Source: an uncultured Anaeromyxobacter sp. (GTDB lineage: Bacteria > Myxococcota > Myxococcia > Myxococcales > Anaeromyxobacteraceae). From it: 51,436 nt of DNA. The notes below the pieces were generated by a model. The model was not told the origin of the DNA, did no database searches, and was given only the letters and a program-made list of their open reading frames with translations. Shown here one piece after another: positions 28,158 through 35,664 of this stretch (the first letter of the stretch is position 1; each line of letters begins with the position of its first letter). Both the position numbers and the translations under genes were made by a program. Location of the stretch: contig CAIVAR010000007.1 in NCBI GenBank assembly GCA_903904005.1, positions 1 to 51,436 on the forward strand. Reading direction: 5' to 3'.

Positions 28158-28228
28158 GGTGCCAGGCCCCGGTGCCGGACGTGGTGCCACGTGGTGGTGC
28201 CGGACGTGGCGGACGTGGTGCCGGACGT
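28158..28228 (+). repeat. cluster of three exact and several partial copies of the dispersed repeat
   Basis: Exact 12-mers at 28171-28182, 28196-28207 and 28217-28228, all in the same orientation, with fragments (GGTGCCAGG, GGTGCCACGT, GGCGGACGT) between them. It occupies the 224-bp gap between the divergent spt-like and dodecin genes, where promoters for both would be expected. Confidence 0.9.
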
Positions 28229-28302
28229 CAAACGGGAGGTTACATCCCCTGGGTCCGGTTCAACTCCCCAACCCCGCCGAAAATCCCGAAAGGAAGCAAC
28301 CC

Positions 28303-28506
28303 TTGGCCACCTACAAGAAGATCGAGGTCGTCGGAACCTCCCCGAAGAGCGTCGCCGACGCGATCAAGTCCGCCGTCGCCAGCGCCAGCAAGTCGGTCCG
28401 GAACGTCAGCTGGTTCGAGGTCGCAGAGATCCGCGGGGCCGTGAAGGGCGGCGAGGTTTCCGAGTTCCAGGTGACGGTGCGGATCGGCTTCAAGGTCGAG
28501 AGCTAA
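28303..28506 (+). CDS. dodecin family flavin-binding protein
   Basis: Dodecins are small dodecameric flavin stores or buffers. The 67-residue sequence fits the family over its whole length: YKKIEVVGTSPKSVADAIKSA, the flavin-stacking Trp37 in NVSWFEVAEIRGAV, and the closing EFQVTVRIGFKVE strand. The start is TTG at 28303, with GGAAG 6 nt before it; longer frames upstream translate the repeat cluster and are rejected. It is divergent from the spt-like gene and convergent with bacteriohemerythrin. Confidence 0.93.
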   Translation: MATYKKIEVVGTSPKSVADAIKSAVASASKSVRNVSWFEVAEIRGAVKGGEVSEFQVTVRIGFKVES

Positions 28507-28539
28507 CCGCCCTCGCAGGCCGCGCGGCGACCCGGCGCG

Positions 28540-28965
28540 TCACGGACCGTCGAGGTCGCCGCTCGCCACCTTCGTGGCGAGAAAGCGCCCGAGTTCCATG
28601 TCGGACCTGCTGATGTGCTGCCGCAGCCATTCCGCGATCCAGTTGTTGATCCGGATGCCCGCGAGCACGTTCGGCCCCTTCTCGCGGAATTCCTGGGTCA
28701 TGTGGTCGTAGTCGCGGATGAAGCGCTCATGTTCCGCCTTGTGCCGGACGTAGTCGGGGTAGGCGCTGCGAAGCATCCAGCGCTCCTCGGCCCCGAAGTG
28801 CTTCACGACGTACTGGCTCAGGAATTCCAGGAGTCGTTCGATGTCAGGCGAACTTCCTCGAGCGACACCCTCCACGAGTCGCTCGATGCGGACGAACAGT
28901 TCCTGGTGCTGGTGGTCGATCTCGGGGACGCCGATGGCAAGAGCCGGAGTCCACGGAATGGCCAT
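28540..28965 (-). CDS. bacteriohemerythrin
   Basis: This O2-binding protein has a non-heme di-iron site and serves as an oxygen store or sensor in microaerophiles. The 141-residue four-helix bundle has every ligand in place: His20 (DHQHQELF), His56 and Glu60 (HFGAEE), His75 and His79 (HKAEH), His117 and Asp122 (HISRSD). ATG 28965 with GGAGGGAG upstream. A near-copy of the dispersed repeat sits at 28740-28751 in the gene. Confidence 0.96.
   Translation of the reverse strand: MAIPWTPALAIGVPEIDHQHQELFVRIERLVEGVARGSSPDIERLLEFLSQYVVKHFGAEERWMLRSAYPDYVRHKAEHERFIRDYDHMTQEFREKGPNVLAGIRINNWIAEWLRQHISRSDMELGRFLATKVASGDLDGP
28740..28751 (+). repeat. dispersed repeat, one mismatch (TGTGCCGGACGT)
   Basis: Inside the bacteriohemerythrin gene between the second pair of iron ligands (Y-V-R-H-K), so here the motif overlaps a functional histidine codon. 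Confidence 0.65.
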
Positions 28966-29109
28966 GATGTTCGCTCCCTCCAGGGTCGTCGGCGCCGGGC
29001 GCCGCCAGCCATCGGGTTGATGGGCCGAGGGAAGGGCTCTAGCAAAGGGAAATGTCCGGCGCAGGCCTGATTCGGGCCGTGCCTCGCAGATTCCCCATCT
29101 TCAACATCT

Positions 29110-30177
29110 TCAACGTCCGGCACCGACCTCGGCACCCGCCTCGAACGCGGCAGCGAGGAACGCGTCGTTCTCCCGTGGAGTCCCGACCGAGACGCGCAGG
29201 CATCCCTCCAGGCCAGGAAGGTGGTCCTGCCGCCGGACGAGGATCCCGCGCGCGAGAAGGGAGCGCCACGCGGCCTCGGCGTCCGGGGTTCGGACCAGGA
29301 AGAAGTTGGCCTGGCTCGGGTGCGGGCGCCAGGTCGGGTGGCGGGCGAGGCCCGCGATCACGCGGTCCCTTTCGGTCGCGAGGCCCGAGGCCACCTCCTC
29401 GGCTCGGCCGGGGGACTCGAGAACGGTCTCGATCACCGCGGCGGTGTGCACCGGAACGTCGAAGGGCGGGAGCATCGCCTGGACCTTGGCCGCCACGTCC
29501 GGCACCGCGAGGAGAAACCCGGCTCGAACCCCGCCGAGGCCAAATGCCTTGGAGAAGGTGCGCAGCACCACGACATTCGGGTTCGCCCTGGCCAGGGGCC
29601 GGAGGTCGGTGCGGGAGAACTGGCAGTAGGCCTCGTCGATAGCGAGGAGCCAGCCACGCCTCCTGGCTGCCTCGGCGACCCGCTCCACGTCCGGCACCGG
29701 GAAGACCGCCCCCGTCGGCGCATGGGGCGACGCAACGAAGACCACCCCGGCCTCCCCCTGGTCCATCTCCCGGACCAGGCCGTCCACCGGGAGGCCAAAA
29801 TCCGGACCGAGCCGCACGGCGCGGTACGGCGTCCCGGTAACCCGCGCAGCTCCCTCGTAGAAGGCGAAGGACGGCGACGTGTCGAGCACCCGCCTCGCAG
29901 CCATCGCCAGCGCCAGTACCAGGAAGTTGGACCCGGGAGCGACGACGATCCCGTCGGCGGGCCATTCGAGGAACCGGGAGAGCAGCGATCGGACTCCCTC
30001 CGCGTGCATGTCCGGGTATCGGTTCCACGGTGCGTCGCGCATCCGGTCGAGCGCGCGATTCTTGAGATCTTCCGGCAGGTCCCAGGGGCTTTCGTTCTGG
30101 TCCAGCTTGATTGCCGCTTCTACCTTCCTGTAGGGGTAGGCACCCAGTCCAGAAAGGTGCGGCTTGAAGGCGTCCAT
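29110..30177 (-). CDS. hisC: histidinol-phosphate aminotransferase
   Basis: HisC converts imidazole-acetol phosphate to histidinol phosphate in histidine synthesis. The 355-residue fold-type I PLP enzyme has KLDQNESPW (residues 24-32), ASPHAPTGAVF at 149-159, DEAYCQF with Asp181 and Tyr184, and Schiff-base Lys210 in RTFSKAFGLGG. The neighbouring genes are not histidine genes, so a broader aromatic specificity is possible. Two exact 12-bp repeats encode V-P-D-V at residues 161-164 and about 227-230. Its ATG (30177-30175) overlaps the start codon of the divergent M23 peptidase. Confidence 0.9.
   Translation of the reverse strand: MDAFKPHLSGLGAYPYRKVEAAIKLDQNESPWDLPEDLKNRALDRMRDAPWNRYPDMHAEGVRSLLSRFLEWPADGIVVAPGSNFLVLALAMAARRVLDTSPSFAFYEGAARVTGTPYRAVRLGPDFGLPVDGLVREMDQGEAGVVFVASPHAPTGAVFPVPDVERVAEAARRRGWLLAIDEAYCQFSRTDLRPLARANPNVVVLRTFSKAFGLGGVRAGFLLAVPDVAAKVQAMLPPFDVPVHTAAVIETVLESPGRAEEVASGLATERDRVIAGLARHPTWRPHPSQANFFLVRTPDAEAAWRSLLARGILVRRQDHLPGLEGCLRVSVGTPRENDAFLAAAFEAGAEVGAGR
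29113..29124 (-). repeat. dispersed repeat, exact copy on the minus strand
   Basis: Immediately at the 3' end of hisC, overlapping its stop region. Confidence 0.9.
29495..29506 (-). repeat. dispersed repeat, exact copy on the minus strand
   Basis: Inside hisC, encoding V-P-D-V after the PLP-lysine domain. Confidence 0.9.
29687..29698 (-). repeat. dispersed repeat, exact copy on the minus strand
   Basis: Inside hisC, encoding V-P-D-V at residues 161-164, just after the NPTG-equivalent loop. Confidence 0.9.
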
Positions 30178-31216
30178 GGCGCGACATTACTTCAGATTCC
30201 TCGCCGTCGCCGCCGTCGCCCTCCTGGCACGGCCCGCCTTCTCCGCCGAGACCCGTCCGCCCCCGGGACCCACCGTCCGCGTCTCGCCCGATCGCGCCCG
30301 GGCCGGCGATGCGCTGCTCGTCAGCCTCGAGGGAGGCGGCGTCTCCTCGCCCTCTTCGCCCTCCTCCACGTCCGGCACCGCGTCCGGCACCGCGTTTTCC
30401 GGCACCGCGTTTTTCCCCGCGCCTCCGACGTCCGGCACCGCGGAAGGCACCGCGGAACCCGCAGCCACGCCCCCGCCCCGCCCCCTCCGCTTCTACCCCA
30501 CCCCCACCGGCGCCCAGGCCATCCTCGCCCTTCCGATCGAGCTCACGTCCGGCACCGTGCGGATCGAGGTCCGCGTCCCCGGTCGCCCCGACCCGCTCGT
30601 CGCCACCGTCACCGTCGTCGACCCGGGCTTCCCCGAGACCCAGCTCTCCGTCGAACCCAAGTTCCTCGCCCCGTCCCCGGAGCAGAAGAAGCGGATGGAG
30701 GAGGACCAGGCCGCCTTCCGCGAAGCCTTCGCCCGCCCCTTCGAGCCCCCCCTCTTCGCCAGCCCCTTCGCCCCTCCCCGCGACGCCCGGGTCACCGGCC
30801 TCTTCGGGGAGCGGCGCGTCTTCAACGGCAAGAAGCAGAGCCAGCACTACGGCACCGACCTCGCCGGCGCGGTCGGCGACCCCATCCTCGCCACCAACGA
30901 CGGCGTCGTGGTCCTGGTCCGCGACTGCTTCGCCTCCGGCAAGAGCATCGCCCTCGCCCACGGCGGCGGCCTCTTCTCCGTCTACTTCCACATGTCGGGC
31001 TTCGACGTCCGCGCTGGCGACCAGGTCCGCCGCGGCCAGCCCATCGGCAAGGTCGGCGCCACCGGCCGCGTCACCGGCCCGCACCTGCACTTCGGGATCA
31101 AGGTGGTCGACCTCTACGTCGACCCCGACTCCGTCTACCGGCTCGCCTTCGCCCCGCCGTCGGCAGCGCCGCCGCCAGGCGCCCCGGCCCCGCCGCCGCC
31201 CACCGCCGCCCCCTGA
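30176..31216 (+). CDS. M23 family metallopeptidase (LytM-type), exported
   Basis: The 346-residue protein has a signal peptide (MARHYFRFLAVAAVALLARPAFSAE), a linker of about 100 residues, a small beta domain (EVRVPGRPDPLVATVTVVD) and a LytM domain with zinc motifs HYGTDLAG and HLHFGI. Such enzymes cleave peptidoglycan cross-bridges or regulate amidases. The linker (residues about 45-85) is an expanded run of the dispersed repeat read as TSGT/ASGT, and a further exact copy encodes LTSGTVR. ATG 30176 overlaps the divergent hisC start; TTG 30164 is an alternative. The C-terminus is Pro/Ala-rich and overlaps the convergent IMPase-family gene by 82 bp. Confidence 0.9.
   Translation: MARHYFRFLAVAAVALLARPAFSAETRPPPGPTVRVSPDRARAGDALLVSLEGGGVSSPSSPSSTSGTASGTAFSGTAFFPAPPTSGTAEGTAEPAATPPPRPLRFYPTPTGAQAILALPIELTSGTVRIEVRVPGRPDPLVATVTVVDPGFPETQLSVEPKFLAPSPEQKKRMEEDQAAFREAFARPFEPPLFASPFAPPRDARVTGLFGERRVFNGKKQSQHYGTDLAGAVGDPILATNDGVVVLVRDCFASGKSIALAHGGGLFSVYFHMSGFDVRAGDQVRRGQPIGKVGATGRVTGPHLHFGIKVVDLYVDPDSVYRLAFAPPSAAPPPGAPAPPPPTAAP
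30368..30439 (-). repeat. expanded run of the dispersed repeat in the M23 linker
   Basis: Exact copies at 30368-30379 and 30428-30439, a one-mismatch copy at 30380-30391 directly abutting the first, a more degenerate one at 30395-30406, and further CGGCACCGCG fragments. Read in the gene's sense it gives repeated T-S-G-T. Confidence 0.9.
30545..30556 (-). repeat. dispersed repeat, exact copy on the minus strand
   Basis: Inside the M23 peptidase gene, encoding T-S-G-T in the beta domain. It is the last copy before a gap of more than 16 kb. Confidence 0.9.
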
Positions 31217-32019
31217 TCCCCCCGCACCTCGGCGAGCACCTCGAGGAGCAGCCGCTGCAGCGCCGGCCCGGCCGCACAGATCGTCCCGCCGTGGAGCATG
31301 TCGTCACCGCCCGTGAAATCGGTAACCGCCCCGCCCGCCTCCTGGACGAGCAGGATCCCCGGCGCCACGTCCCACGGCTTGAGCCTCGCCTCCCAGAACC
31401 CGTCGAAGCGCCCGCACGCCACGTAGGCCAGGTCGAGCGCCGCCGCCCCGAACCGCCGCACCGCCCGGGCCCGCTGGATGTAGGCCCGGAAGAGCCGGAG
31501 CAGGGGATCGGGATCCTCCTGGATGTCGTACGGGAACCCGGTGCAGAGGAGCGCCCGCTTCATCTCGGACGTCGCCGTCACGTGGAGCCGCTCCCCGCCG
31601 AGCCACGCCCCCTCCCCGCGCCCGGCGAGGTAGAGCTCCTCCCGCAGCGGGTCGAGCGTGGCCCCCGCCGCGATCCCCGCGCCGTCCACCACCGCCACGT
31701 TCACCGCGAAGTGCGGCACGCCGTGCGCGTAGTTGGTCGTCCCGTCGAGCGGGTCGACGAACCAGCGCAGCCCGTCGCCCGCCGCGCCCGCGACGGCCGC
31801 GCGCGCCCCCGACTCCTCCGCCAGCACCGCGCTCCCCGGAAAGCGCCCCACCAGGAACTCGAGCAGGGCCTCCTCGCTCGCCCGGTCCGCGTCGGTGACG
31901 AGGTCGATGCCGCCCTTGTAGTCGATGGTGCGGCGCGTCCCCCACTTCTCGCGCAGGACCGCACCCCCCCTCCGGGCCGCCTCCGCGCACGCCTCTCTCA
32001 GTTCGCCGATCGCCGTCAC
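31135..32019 (-). CDS. inositol monophosphatase family protein
   Basis: Members are Mg-dependent phosphatases acting on inositol phosphate, PAP or fructose bisphosphate. The 294-residue protein has DLVTDADRASE, the metal motif FVDPLDGTTNYAHG, GGERLHVT and the C-terminal KPWDVAPGILLVQEAGG in canonical order. GTG 32019 has GGAGG 5 nt upstream; an ATG at 32049 would add 10 residues. The last 25 residues are Gly/Ala-rich and overlap the 3' end of the convergent M23 gene by 82 bp. Confidence 0.9.
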   Translation of the reverse strand: MTAIGELREACAEAARRGGAVLREKWGTRRTIDYKGGIDLVTDADRASEEALLEFLVGRFPGSAVLAEESGARAAVAGAAGDGLRWFVDPLDGTTNYAHGVPHFAVNVAVVDGAGIAAGATLDPLREELYLAGRGEGAWLGGERLHVTATSEMKRALLCTGFPYDIQEDPDPLLRLFRAYIQRARAVRRFGAAALDLAYVACGRFDGFWEARLKPWDVAPGILLVQEAGGAVTDFTGGDDMLHGGTICAAGPALQRLLLEVLAEVRGDQGAAVGGGGAGAPGGGAADGGAKASR

Positions 32020-32094
32020 GGGACCTCCCTGGGTCGCTCGCGCCACCATAGCGCCGCCGACGTCGCGTGCTAAGTTCTCCCCGGGAGGAAATGG

Positions 32095-32355
32095 ATGAAA
32101 ACCCTCGCGGCCGTCCGCATCGTCTTCTTCGTTCTGCTGCTCGCCTACACGCTCTACGCGATGCCGTGGTCCTACGTCGTCCTGCCCAAGGAGGGGACGA
32201 GCCTGGCGCTTCCGCTCGTCATCGCCGACGTGAAGGCGCTCGCCATGGCGGCCTGGCTCGCCGTGGCCTGGATCGGCATCGACGCCTACCTGAGCTTCCG
32301 CCTGCTCCACCGCGAGCGCGCCTCCGCCGCGCGCACGCCGGAGGCGGCGAAGTAG
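32095..32355 (+). CDS. small two-helix membrane protein, function unknown
   Basis: The 86-residue protein has two hydrophobic segments, IVFFVLLLAYTLYAMPWSYV (residues 9-28) and ALAMAAWLAVAWIGIDAYL (about 48-66), and a basic C-terminal tail. GGAGG lies just before ATG 32095. It ends 16 bp before the deacetylase-family gene on the same strand, so the two are likely co-transcribed. I do not recognise the family. Confidence 0.75.
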   Translation: MKTLAAVRIVFFVLLLAYTLYAMPWSYVVLPKEGTSLALPLVIADVKALAMAAWLAVAWIGIDAYLSFRLLHRERASAARTPEAAK

Positions 32356-32371
32356 CCGGCCACTCCCCGTG

Positions 32372-34111
32372 ATGGGCGTCGGCCCACGGGCCCTCTTCTA
32401 CCGCCTGCGCTGCCTGCTCAAGCGGCGCGAGGTCGACGTCTGGTACGACCCGGCCTACCGGCTCCCCTTCACCGGGGTCGAGTTCACCGGCCTCGACCCC
32501 CGCCGGGCCGACTTCGCCGCCTGGTGGCTCCGCTCGAGCAAGGCCATCGCCCCGAGCTGGTGGCGCTCCCCCCGGCGCGCCTCCTACGCCGAGCTCGCCC
32601 GCGTCCACGACGCGACGCTCCTCGAATCGATGTCGCGCCCCGACACGCTCGCCGCCGTCTTCGGCGTCGATCCCTCCGACGTCCCGGTCGACGAGGTGAT
32701 GCGCACCGTCCGCCTCGCCACCGGCGCCACCATCCAGGCGGCCGGCGAGGCGCTCCGCCGCGGGAAGCCCCAGCTCAACCTGCTCGGCGGCTTCCACCAC
32801 GCCGGCCCCAGCTCGGCGGGCGGCAACTGCCCGGTGAACGACATCGCCGTGGCCATCGCCTCGGTGCGGGCCGACGGCTTCGACGGCCGGGTGGCCGTGC
32901 TCGACCTCGACGCCCACCCGCCCGACGGCATCGCCGCCTGCCTCGCCACCGATCCGAACCACTGGATCGGCTCCATCTCCGGCTCCGACTGGGGCGAGCT
33001 CCCGGGGGTCGACGAGGTGGTGCTCGCGGAGGGCACCGGCAACGACCTCTACCTGGAGGCGCTGCACGGTCTCCTCGGGAGGATGCCCCCCGTCGGACTG
33101 GCCTTCGTCATCGCCGGGGGCGACGTGCTTCGCGGGGACCGGATGGGGAAGCTCGACCTCACGCTCTCCGGCACGCGCAAGCGCAACGTGGCGGTGGCCG
33201 CCCACCTCGAGGGGGTCCCGTCGGTGTGGCTGCCCGGCGGCGGCTACAGCAAGAACGCCTGGAAGGCGCTCGCCGGCGTGGGGCTGGCCCTCTCCACCGG
33301 CTCGCTCGACCCCATCCCCGAGGACTACGACCCCATCGGCCACCGCTTCGCCCGCATCGCCGCGCAGCTCGACAAGTCGAACCTCTCCGACTCGGGGGAG
33401 CTCACCGACGACGACCTCGCCGAGGCGCTGGGGATGCGCCCCAACCGGCAGCGGCTCCTCCTCGGCTTCTACACCGAGGCCGGGATCGAGTTCGCGCTGC
33501 AGCGCTTCGGTATCCTCGACCAGCTCCGCCGGCTCGGCTACGACCACTTCCGGGTCGAGTTCGGCCAGCAGCACCCCGGCGAGCGCATCCGGGTCTACGG
33601 GGAGTCGGACGGCAAGGAGCTCGTCCTCATGGAGCTGGTCCTCGAGCGCAAGCGCGTGTCGGGCCACCCGGTGCTCTACGTCCACTGGCTGTCGCTGCGC
33701 CATCCCCGCGCCCAGTTCAGCCTGCTGCGCCCCCGCCTCCCCGGGCAGGAGGTCCCCGGGCTCGGCCTCGCGCGGGAGACCGGCGAGCTTCTCGCCCTCA
33801 TGGCGCTGCGCCTCCAGCTCACCGGCGTGGTCTACCGGCCCGCACATTTCCACACGGCCTTCGCCGGGCGCCACCACTTCTCCTTCGTGGACGCCGCCCG
33901 TCACGGCCGGTTCGAGGCCCTCGTCCGGGACCTGGGGAAGATGCCGCTGCTCGACGCCACCCGCGCCATCGACGAGGGGCGCGTCCATCTCGACGGCAAG
34001 CCCTATGCCTGGGAACCCGACGAGATGGTGCTCTGGCTGCGGGAGTACCCGGAGGAGCGGGGGGAGGTCGCGCTGGAGCGGGACCACGCCCACTTCTCTG
34101 TGACCGTGTGA
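32372..34111 (+). CDS. histone deacetylase-family hydrolase with a long unknown C-terminal region
   Basis: The first 310 residues are an arginase/deacetylase-fold zinc hydrolase. They contain the catalytic pair GGFHHAGPS (His142, His143), GGNCPVND, zinc ligands Asp180 and His182 in DLDAH, a third ligand Asp251 in AGGDVLRGD, and the Tyr292 loop LPGGGYSK. Bacterial relatives deacetylate proteins (AcuC) or polyamines. Residues from about 320 to 579 are unlike AcuC and contain a segment with FRVEFGQQHPGERIRVYG and SFVDAARHGRFEALV; I recognise no domain. acs, a classical AcuC target, lies 6 kb downstream. The start is ATG 32372, directly after GTG 32369. Confidence 0.82.
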   Translation: MGVGPRALFYRLRCLLKRREVDVWYDPAYRLPFTGVEFTGLDPRRADFAAWWLRSSKAIAPSWWRSPRRASYAELARVHDATLLESMSRPDTLAAVFGVDPSDVPVDEVMRTVRLATGATIQAAGEALRRGKPQLNLLGGFHHAGPSSAGGNCPVNDIAVAIASVRADGFDGRVAVLDLDAHPPDGIAACLATDPNHWIGSISGSDWGELPGVDEVVLAEGTGNDLYLEALHGLLGRMPPVGLAFVIAGGDVLRGDRMGKLDLTLSGTRKRNVAVAAHLEGVPSVWLPGGGYSKNAWKALAGVGLALSTGSLDPIPEDYDPIGHRFARIAAQLDKSNLSDSGELTDDDLAEALGMRPNRQRLLLGFYTEAGIEFALQRFGILDQLRRLGYDHFRVEFGQQHPGERIRVYGESDGKELVLMELVLERKRVSGHPVLYVHWLSLRHPRAQFSLLRPRLPGQEVPGLGLARETGELLALMALRLQLTGVVYRPAHFHTAFAGRHHFSFVDAARHGRFEALVRDLGKMPLLDATRAIDEGRVHLDGKPYAWEPDEMVLWLREYPEERGEVALERDHAHFSVTV

Positions 34112-34182
34112 GCGCCCCCTGTCACCCGGGCGCGTGACATCCACTCTGTCAAAATCCCCCGCGTTGGGGTATTCGATCGGGT

Positions 34183-34217
34183 CGAGAGCGCCCCGTCCGG
34201 GTGGTGGTGCGCTCTCG
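34183..34217 (+). promoter_or_regulatory. inverted repeat in the leader of the barrel-cytochrome operon
   Basis: CGAGAGCGC (34183-34191) and GCGCTCTCG (34209-34217) form a perfect 9-bp inverted repeat with a 17-nt centre, ending 31 bp before the barrel start codon. It could be an operator or a leader hairpin. A smaller CCCC-GCGTT-GGGG hairpin lies just upstream. Confidence 0.45.
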
Positions 34218-34248
34218 CCGTACAGACCCGAACCGGGATGGACACCCC

Positions 34249-35664
34249 ATGAGACTCAGGCTCGGCCCCGCAGCAATCGCCGCCTTGGCGCTCCTCGCGC
34301 CGACGGCAGGCCTCGCGAGCGAGCTGGAGGCGTACTCCAGCACGCAGCTCAACGTGCAGTCCCAGTGGCGGAACGGGGCGAGCACGACCGTCGTGCCGCT
34401 CTACGAATTCCTGAGCCTCACCGGGCGTGAAGTCGCCATTCCCGGAGGCCAGCTCTACTTCCAGGTCGACGGATGGGGCGCCGCCAACCTCGGCTCGAAC
34501 CCCTGGTGGAACGGCTTCACCAACTCCGGGGCCTTCAGCGGCGACCTGAACCTGGCCTGGGTCCAGGGGCGCTTCTTCGAGAACCAGTTCCGGGTCACCA
34601 TCGGTCGCCAGACCGTGGGCTACGGCAACTCCCGGATGCTGCAGCTCGACGGCCTCTCCCTCCAGGGGGTCATCGCGAAGATGGTCACCCTCGACGCCTA
34701 CGTGGGCGTGCCGACCACGCAGCGCTTCACCGCTTACGGAAACCTCTACTCGGCGAACCCCACCATCGGGGACTTCGCCGTGGGGGCCCGGGCCGGCTTC
34801 GCCTGGACCACCTGGCTCAACGCCGGCGTCTCGGCCGCCTTCGCGTGGGACACCTGGCCGGCCACGAGCGAGTGGAAGCCCTCCCGCGAGGACCTCGCGG
34901 TCGACGTCCGCTTCTCGCCGGTCTCCTGGGTGACGCTGCTCGGCTACCTCGACTGGAGCCTCTTCGCGAGCAACTACTTCAGCGGCTTCGGCGGACAGAT
35001 CGCCGACGCCAACCTGAGCCTGATCTTCCCGGTCAACCCGTACCTCCAGTTCACCGGCGAGTACACCTACTCGGTCCCGGCCCTCGCCCTCCCCTACAAC
35101 TCGATCCTCTGGGTCTTCACCGACACGGCCCACCAGTACGCCGGCGCCACGGCGCGGGTCGGGCTCGAGCTCTTCAAGATCAAGGTGCCGCTCGACATCG
35201 AGGTCGGCTACCGGCGCATCTTCGAGAGCTGGAGCGGCCTCGCCACCTCCGCCGGCGCCGGCGACCGTTACGTCCTCAAGGCCACCTGGCGTGCCACCAA
35301 GACGGCCACCCTGGGCGCGGAAGGGGCCCGCCTCTACCTGCCCGGGGCCTCCGTCCCGGTCGCGCCGGGCGTGTCCGAGAGCCTCGCCAACGAGGGTTAC
35401 TGGCAGGCGCGTGCCTTCGGCACGATGAAGGCCTACGGGGTCACCGGCACGCTCGACTTCCAGGGCTACTGGTTCGACCAGCCCGTGAACGCCGTGAAGC
35501 AGTCGATCATCGGCTCGGCCACCCTCGGATACGACGTGGGCGGCGGCTTCGCGGTGGTCGGCGCGCTCCAGGCCGGCACGACGCCGTTCTACGCGAGCTA
35601 CATGAACGGTCTCGTCAAGCTCACCTACAACGCGACGTACCGGTCCCGCGAGGTGTACGAATGA
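34249..35664 (+). CDS. outer-membrane beta-barrel protein, candidate porin partner of the multiheme cytochrome
   Basis: The 471-residue protein has a signal peptide (MRLRLGPAAIAALALLAPTAGLASE) and then many alternating amphipathic strands with Trp/Tyr/Phe girdle residues (LYFQVDGWGAANLG, NLAWVQGRFFENQFRVTIGRQ, VSWVTLLGYLDWSLFASNY, LQFTGEYTYSVPALALPYN) ending with VKLTYNATYRSREVYE. It has no CXXCH motif. The stop codon overlaps the start of the cytochrome gene (ATGA), so translation is coupled. By analogy with porin-cytochrome conduits it may hold the cytochrome across the outer membrane; the family itself I cannot name. ATG 34249. Confidence 0.75.
   Translation: MRLRLGPAAIAALALLAPTAGLASELEAYSSTQLNVQSQWRNGASTTVVPLYEFLSLTGREVAIPGGQLYFQVDGWGAANLGSNPWWNGFTNSGAFSGDLNLAWVQGRFFENQFRVTIGRQTVGYGNSRMLQLDGLSLQGVIAKMVTLDAYVGVPTTQRFTAYGNLYSANPTIGDFAVGARAGFAWTTWLNAGVSAAFAWDTWPATSEWKPSREDLAVDVRFSPVSWVTLLGYLDWSLFASNYFSGFGGQIADANLSLIFPVNPYLQFTGEYTYSVPALALPYNSILWVFTDTAHQYAGATARVGLELFKIKVPLDIEVGYRRIFESWSGLATSAGAGDRYVLKATWRATKTATLGAEGARLYLPGASVPVAPGVSESLANEGYWQARAFGTMKAYGVTGTLDFQGYWFDQPVNAVKQSIIGSATLGYDVGGGFAVVGALQAGTTPFYASYMNGLVKLTYNATYRSREVYE

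Noticed and set aside
28158-28228. CRISPR array interpretation of the clustered 12-mers
   Set aside because: Repeats are too short, spacers are 9-13 bp and partly repeat-derived, and no cas gene is present.
15351-30556. Strand-polarised chi- or KOPS-like motif
   Set aside because: Copies occur in both orientations within short distances and show no clear polarity in this window; a genome-wide map would be needed to revisit this.
34112-34248. GEMM-type riboswitch upstream of the cytochrome operon
   Set aside because: No recognisable conserved GEMM core sequence; only a simple inverted repeat is visible.
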